Below are positions 7,062-9,736 of a stretch of DNA of 9,736 nt, in pieces; the stretch's first letter is position 1, and every line of letters begins with the position of its first letter. Origin of the DNA: CAYTIB01 sp964437725. GTDB lineage: Bacteria > UBA8248 > JACPRG01 > G963555815. Made by a program: the position numbers and the translations under genes. The notes beneath the pieces were generated by a model. It made no database searches, was not told the DNA's origin, and saw only the letters and a program-made list of their open reading frames with translations. The DNA lies in NCBI GenBank assembly GCA_964437725.1, contig CAYTIB010000049.1:1-9736 (forward strand), given 5' to 3'.

Positions 7062-7085
7062 AAAAAGGCGGCCTATGCAGCCGCC
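7062..7085 (-). terminator. intrinsic terminator after the isochorismatase-family gene
   Basis: Read on the minus strand, GGCGGC pairs perfectly with GCCGCC across a 7-base loop and is followed at once by five T residues. It lies about 40 bases beyond the stop codon of the hydrolase (7127) and before the DUF1989 start (7013). It should end or attenuate transcription from the hydrolase promoter, uncoupling the two genes. Confidence 0.8.
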
Positions 7086-7126
7086 CAAATACCAGAGACT
7101 CAACAATTCCGAAGGCACTGTATTAC

Positions 7127-7780
7127 CTATTTCTTCAATGGTGCTCCATTTTCTGCCCAAACGGCAGCAACTTCATCCGCTTTCACCACTCGACCAAAAC
7201 AGCTTCGGATATTTTCCACAGTACCGTTATGAAACTCCCTGGATGTCGTCGCACAGCAGTCCTCAACCAAAACAACATTGTAATCCAACATGAAACCCTC
7301 CCGCGCAGTACTTTCAACACAAATATTCGTGGCCACTCCGGTCATGACGATATTGTCAATTTCCAGGTTGCGCAGTATTAGGTCAAGGTTAGTTGCTGTA
7401 AAACCTCCGAAACGATTTTTCGTTAAAAGAATATCACCTTCCTTCGGATCAAATCCTTCACAGAGTTCCGCCCCCCAAGACCCTTCGTCTACAATGGGGG
7501 TGGAATCAGGGCCAGAAAGCAACTCATCTAATCGTCGCTTAGCAGGCCAATCGTCATGGGGGGAGCGCGCTACACGAAAGATAACAACCTGGCAACCTGC
7601 CTCCCTTGCATTGTCCATAAGGGAGAGTAGGCGTGGCATGATTGTCTGGATTGGCTCCATGTCTGTTCCAAGTTTTCCGAAAGCTCCTTCCGAGTGACAA
7701 AAATCGTTTTGCATATCTATCACTATTAGTGCTGATTTAGTGGGATCCACCCATTCAGCCAAATTAGTTACGTCTTTCAC
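7127..7780 (-). CDS. isochorismatase-superfamily cysteine hydrolase
   Basis: This 217-residue alpha/beta hydrolase of the isochorismatase/nicotinamidase superfamily has the full catalytic triad. Asp22 is in VIDMQNDFC, Lys121 in LLTKNRFGGF and Cys154 in GVATNICVESTAREG, and the cis-peptide sits at Val149-Ala150-Thr151. The family uses a cysteine nucleophile to cleave amide bonds in nicotinamide, N-carbamoylsarcosine, biuret, ureidoacrylate and similar compounds. Retained triad and N-terminal pattern favour an amidohydrolase over true isochorismatase. The reading frame is open to 7882, but the GTG at 7780 has AAAGGAG 6 bases upstream and gives the usual family length, so it is preferred. The 34 upstream residues are Arg/Lys rich and look non-coding. 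It is divergent from DUF1989 copy B and upstream of copy A, which points to a shared nitrogen-compound pathway. The substrate is not determined. Confidence 0.9.
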   Translation of the reverse strand: MKDVTNLAEWVDPTKSALIVIDMQNDFCHSEGAFGKLGTDMEPIQTIMPRLLSLMDNAREAGCQVVIFRVARSPHDDWPAKRRLDELLSGPDSTPIVDEGSWGAELCEGFDPKEGDILLTKNRFGGFTATNLDLILRNLEIDNIVMTGVATNICVESTAREGFMLDYNVVLVEDCCATTSREFHNGTVENIRSCFGRVVKADEVAAVWAENGAPLKK

Positions 7781-7786
7781 TGAAGT

Positions 7787-7793
7787 CTCCTTT
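7787..7793 (-). promoter_or_regulatory. strong ribosome binding site deciding the hydrolase start
   Basis: On the minus strand this reads AAAGGAG, 6 bases before a GTG codon at 7780-7778. The upstream GTG at 7882 has no comparable site. Confidence 0.8.
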
Positions 7794-7949
7794 CTACGAA
7801 AATCGAAAGGCACCCTACAGACATCTCCATCTTTCCGTCGGGGAACCTGCACCCAGTCTAGGTGAACTTCCCACAGTGACACAAGAGAAATTCCAGTAGG
7901 TATAAAAGTAAAGAGGGAAACAAAAGCTCTGCGATGCTATTCCCAACGG

Positions 7950-7978
7950 TTGATCTGATTTGGAACGCACTTTAGAAT
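7950..7978 (+). promoter_or_regulatory. sigma70-type promoter for DUF1989 copy B
   Basis: TTGATC (7950-7955) and TAGAAT (7973-7978) are 17 bases apart, matching consensus at 4 of 6 and 5 of 6 positions. The -10 box overlaps the in-frame ATG at 7977, so transcription would begin near 7985. That rules out 7977 as the start codon and supports the ATG at 8034. Confidence 0.6.
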
Positions 7979-8033
7979 GAGCGAACTTTCTGGTTTGGTA
8001 TCCATCCTAGTAATCAATTGGGGGAAGTTCGCC

Positions 8034-8660
8034 ATGACAACGGGCGCTGAAAGAGTTGAGGGAGAAATCCTCGAAGATAAAATAATTGAACCCCGCGGGC
8101 ATTACGCGCAGGAAATCCGGGCCGGAGAGGTTCTCCGCCTTATAGATATCGAAGGTCAACAAGTTGCAGACTTTCTCGCTTTCAACCTCAATCGACTGGA
8201 AGAAAGGCTCTCCCCCGAAAACACGATCAATCTCAATGGGCATATCTATCCTACCGTTGGCTATACCTTATTTTCTGATGAAGCTAGCAAGCTAATGACC
8301 ATCACTGAGGATACATGTGGCGTTCACGACATGCTTGCGGGTGCATGTTCCCGTTTCACTAACGAATACCGCTACGGTGTCAAGGATACCCCAAACTGTC
8401 GAGACAATTTCGCTGCGGCTGTGGAACCCTGGGGGCTCGGATGGAAGGACGTGCCTTATAACATGAATGTATTTATGAACTGCCCCGTTGAATCGGACGG
8501 CAGCTTTAGCATCCAAGAGCCCAAATCAAAAGCAGGGGATCACATCGATTTCCAAGCAGATATGGACGTTCTCGCTGCCTTGTCCAACTGCCCTCAGGAA
8601 AGGAATCTTTGTAACGCGGGCATCCTGAAACCCCTGCGTGTTATTCACTACAGACCCTGA
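8034..8660 (+). CDS. DUF1989 / urea carboxylase-associated family protein, copy B
   Basis: This 208-residue protein has family segments LIDIEGQQVADFLAF (36-50), GVHDMLAGACS (96-106), TPNCRDNF (119-126), YNMNVFMNCPV (142-152), and the C-terminal SNCPQERNLCNAG (184-196). His98, Cys105 and Cys122 align in spacing with copy A. SNCPQ-N-CN is the more typical C-terminus for urea-carboxylase-associated proteins, so copies A and B look like the two different partners of a heteromer rather than recent duplicates (inference). Related pairs form a carboxyguanidine deiminase acting with a guanidine/urea carboxylase, but no carboxylase gene lies in this window. The ATG at 8034 has GGGGAAG ending 6 bases upstream. 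An ATG at 7977 would add 19 residues but lies inside the promoter. The rhodanese gene follows 120 bases downstream. Confidence 0.9.
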   Translation: MTTGAERVEGEILEDKIIEPRGHYAQEIRAGEVLRLIDIEGQQVADFLAFNLNRLEERLSPENTINLNGHIYPTVGYTLFSDEASKLMTITEDTCGVHDMLAGACSRFTNEYRYGVKDTPNCRDNFAAAVEPWGLGWKDVPYNMNVFMNCPVESDGSFSIQEPKSKAGDHIDFQADMDVLAALSNCPQERNLCNAGILKPLRVIHYRP

Positions 8661-8770
8661 TCAAACGAGAGTTTTTTAGATAGTCTCATTTTAGATGGGA
8701 AAGACCAGAACTACGCTTTTCCGTCGAGTATTCGGAATGGCTTGGAGACCTCGCCGAGCTACCTATGAAT

Positions 8771-8777
8771 GGAGAAG
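8771..8777 (+). promoter_or_regulatory. ribosome binding site deciding the sulfurtransferase start
   Basis: GGAGAAG places its GGAG core 6 bases before the ATG at 8781. An ATG at 8769 overlaps this site and has none of its own. Confidence 0.75.
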
Positions 8778-8780
8778 ATC

Positions 8781-9596
8781 ATGCGTGGCTATAAGAACCC
8801 AGAACTGCTCTGGACTCCTGAGGGATTACGTCAAACCTTGGATAGTAGCCCGCCCCTCATCATTGATACCCGGACAACGCATGAGTACGTGGAGGGACAC
8901 ATTCCGGGGGCTGTGCACTTCGATCTTTTTGGCTTAAACGTACGTCACACAGGACCCGAGTCTCTGGACTCATTCTTGTGGATGATGGAAGGTCTTTTTG
9001 GAAATCGGGGTGTAGATCACAATGTAACAGTTGTTATCTACGATGCACAAACTGGTGTCAGAGCAGCGAGGGCGTTTTGGTTTCTGGAATATTTCGGGCA
9101 TGAAGACACACACGTCTTAGACGGCGGATTTGACGCATGGGAGATGGCCGCCCACCCAGTCAGTCAAGAACCGATTAAGCCAAAAAGCGTAAGCTTCAAG
9201 GCCCGCCCCGTCCCCGAGCGTCTTGCCACAGCTGAAAGCATCTTAAAGAGTCTGGAGGATGATCTCAGTGTCATCATAGACACCAGAACCGATGGTGAGC
9301 ATGACGGAACAGAAGTTCGTGCCAGACGAGGCGGAGCAGTCCCGGGAGCTATTCACATCGAATGGAAACACAGCATAGAAAATGGGGCTTACAAAAACGC
9401 CGACGAACTAACGGCACTTTACGAGGGGAGCGGCATCTCAACCGACAAGGAAGTGTCTGCCTACTGCCAAGGTGGCTACCGATCTGCACATACCTACTTA
9501 GCCCTCCGTCTTTTAGGATATGAAAAAGTTCGGAATTATGTCTCTTCCTGGGCTGAGTGGGGAGAGCGGGAAGAACTACCGATCGAGAAACCATAA
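8781..9596 (+). CDS. two-domain rhodanese sulfurtransferase
   Basis: This 271-residue protein has two rhodanese domains. The first (about 10-125) has the IIDTRTTHEYVEGHIPGA entry, but its active-site position reads YDAQTGVRAA with Asp88 where Cys would be, so it is structural. The second (about 145-265) carries IIDTRT, VPGAIH and the active loop CQGGYR with Cys229, which should form the persulfide. This is the usual arrangement of thiosulfate or 3-mercaptopyruvate sulfurtransferases. However, CQGGYR differs from the CRKGVT and CGSGVT loops of those enzymes, so the donor is uncertain. No signal peptide is seen, so it is probably cytoplasmic. The start is ATG 8781, given by the binding site at 8771. 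It may be transcribed with DUF1989 copy B, though 120 bases separate them and no terminator is evident. Confidence 0.92.
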   Translation: MRGYKNPELLWTPEGLRQTLDSSPPLIIDTRTTHEYVEGHIPGAVHFDLFGLNVRHTGPESLDSFLWMMEGLFGNRGVDHNVTVVIYDAQTGVRAARAFWFLEYFGHEDTHVLDGGFDAWEMAAHPVSQEPIKPKSVSFKARPVPERLATAESILKSLEDDLSVIIDTRTDGEHDGTEVRARRGGAVPGAIHIEWKHSIENGAYKNADELTALYEGSGISTDKEVSAYCQGGYRSAHTYLALRLLGYEKVRNYVSSWAEWGEREELPIEKP

Positions 9597-9736
9597 AGGC
9601 AACTCATCGCCAAGAGGCTATTTTCCCCTAGGTGATCACCCGCTCTTCCTCCAAATTATTCTCTCAAACTCTATATACGTGCGGGCCCGCCTCTGAGTCT
9701 TTTTAACTTCCTACTGGTAGTCTTCATGTTTTTCTT

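Noticed and set aside
7781..7882. N-terminal extension of the isochorismatase-family protein from GTG 7882
   Set aside because: The added 34 residues look non-coding, and the strong AAAGGAG site points to GTG 7780.
8684..8794. Open, protein-like frame between DUF1989 copy B and the sulfurtransferase (ends at TAA 8792)
   Set aside because: It has no usable start codon until ATG 8765, leaving only nine codons. No family is recognised, so it is probably chance or a remnant.
9660..9710. Possible terminator after the sulfurtransferase (ACTC/GAGT arms around a GCGGGCCCGC palindrome, then CTTTTT)
   Set aside because: The outer arms are only 4 bp and the palindrome leaves little room for a loop; too weak to call. 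No gene was found in 9597-9736.
9726..9736. ATG near the right edge as the start of a further gene
   Set aside because: Only three codons are visible and there is no clear ribosome binding site.

Overview
The window reads as chromosomal DNA of a bacterium. It has compact genes, clear Shine-Dalgarno sites, sigma70-like promoters and intrinsic-type terminators, and roughly balanced base composition. I saw no rRNA, tRNA, CRISPR, phage or transposon genes. The gene set is oxidoreductases, amidohydrolase-type enzymes and small metal or sulfur proteins, as in a free-living heterotroph. Phylum cannot be assigned from the sequence alone. If the in-frame UGA described below is really decoded, the organism must also carry the selenocysteine machinery, which lies outside this window.

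Left part (1-2696). A CDGSH iron-sulfur protein runs leftward off the edge. Divergent from it, at 402-743, is the most striking locus: a heavy-metal-associated (HMA) domain protein whose GMxCxxC motif reads GMLCGL-UGA. The second metal-binding cysteine is replaced by an in-frame UGA, the frame stays open with intact HMA similarity for 75 more codons, and a hairpin suited to a bacterial SECIS element follows the UGA. Conventional gene calling misses this gene. Next come a class I glutamine amidotransferase-like protein (900-1613) and a luciferase-like (LLM) flavin oxidoreductase (1677-2696).

Middle part (2697-5247). An extended -10 promoter precedes a TPR-repeat protein (2901-3875). An M24-family metallopeptidase (3923-5149) follows closely and may be co-transcribed. 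It converges on the next block, with an imperfect hairpin between them.

Right part (5248-9736). On the minus strand, in transcription order, are a cysteine hydrolase of the isochorismatase superfamily (7780-7127), an intrinsic terminator, a DUF1989 protein (7013-6300) and a Rieske non-heme iron oxygenase (6210-5248). Divergent from the hydrolase is a second DUF1989 protein (8034-8660) with its own promoter, followed by a two-domain rhodanese sulfurtransferase (8781-9596). DUF1989 pairs are known as urea-carboxylase-associated proteins, and some are carboxyguanidine deiminase subunits. Two DUF1989 genes around an amidohydrolase, with a Rieske oxygenase and an M24 enzyme nearby, suggest breakdown of a guanidino-, ureido- or N-methylated nitrogen compound. 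The substrate is not shown by the sequence. Several starts were moved from the longest reading frame to codons with better ribosome binding sites; reasons are given per gene.
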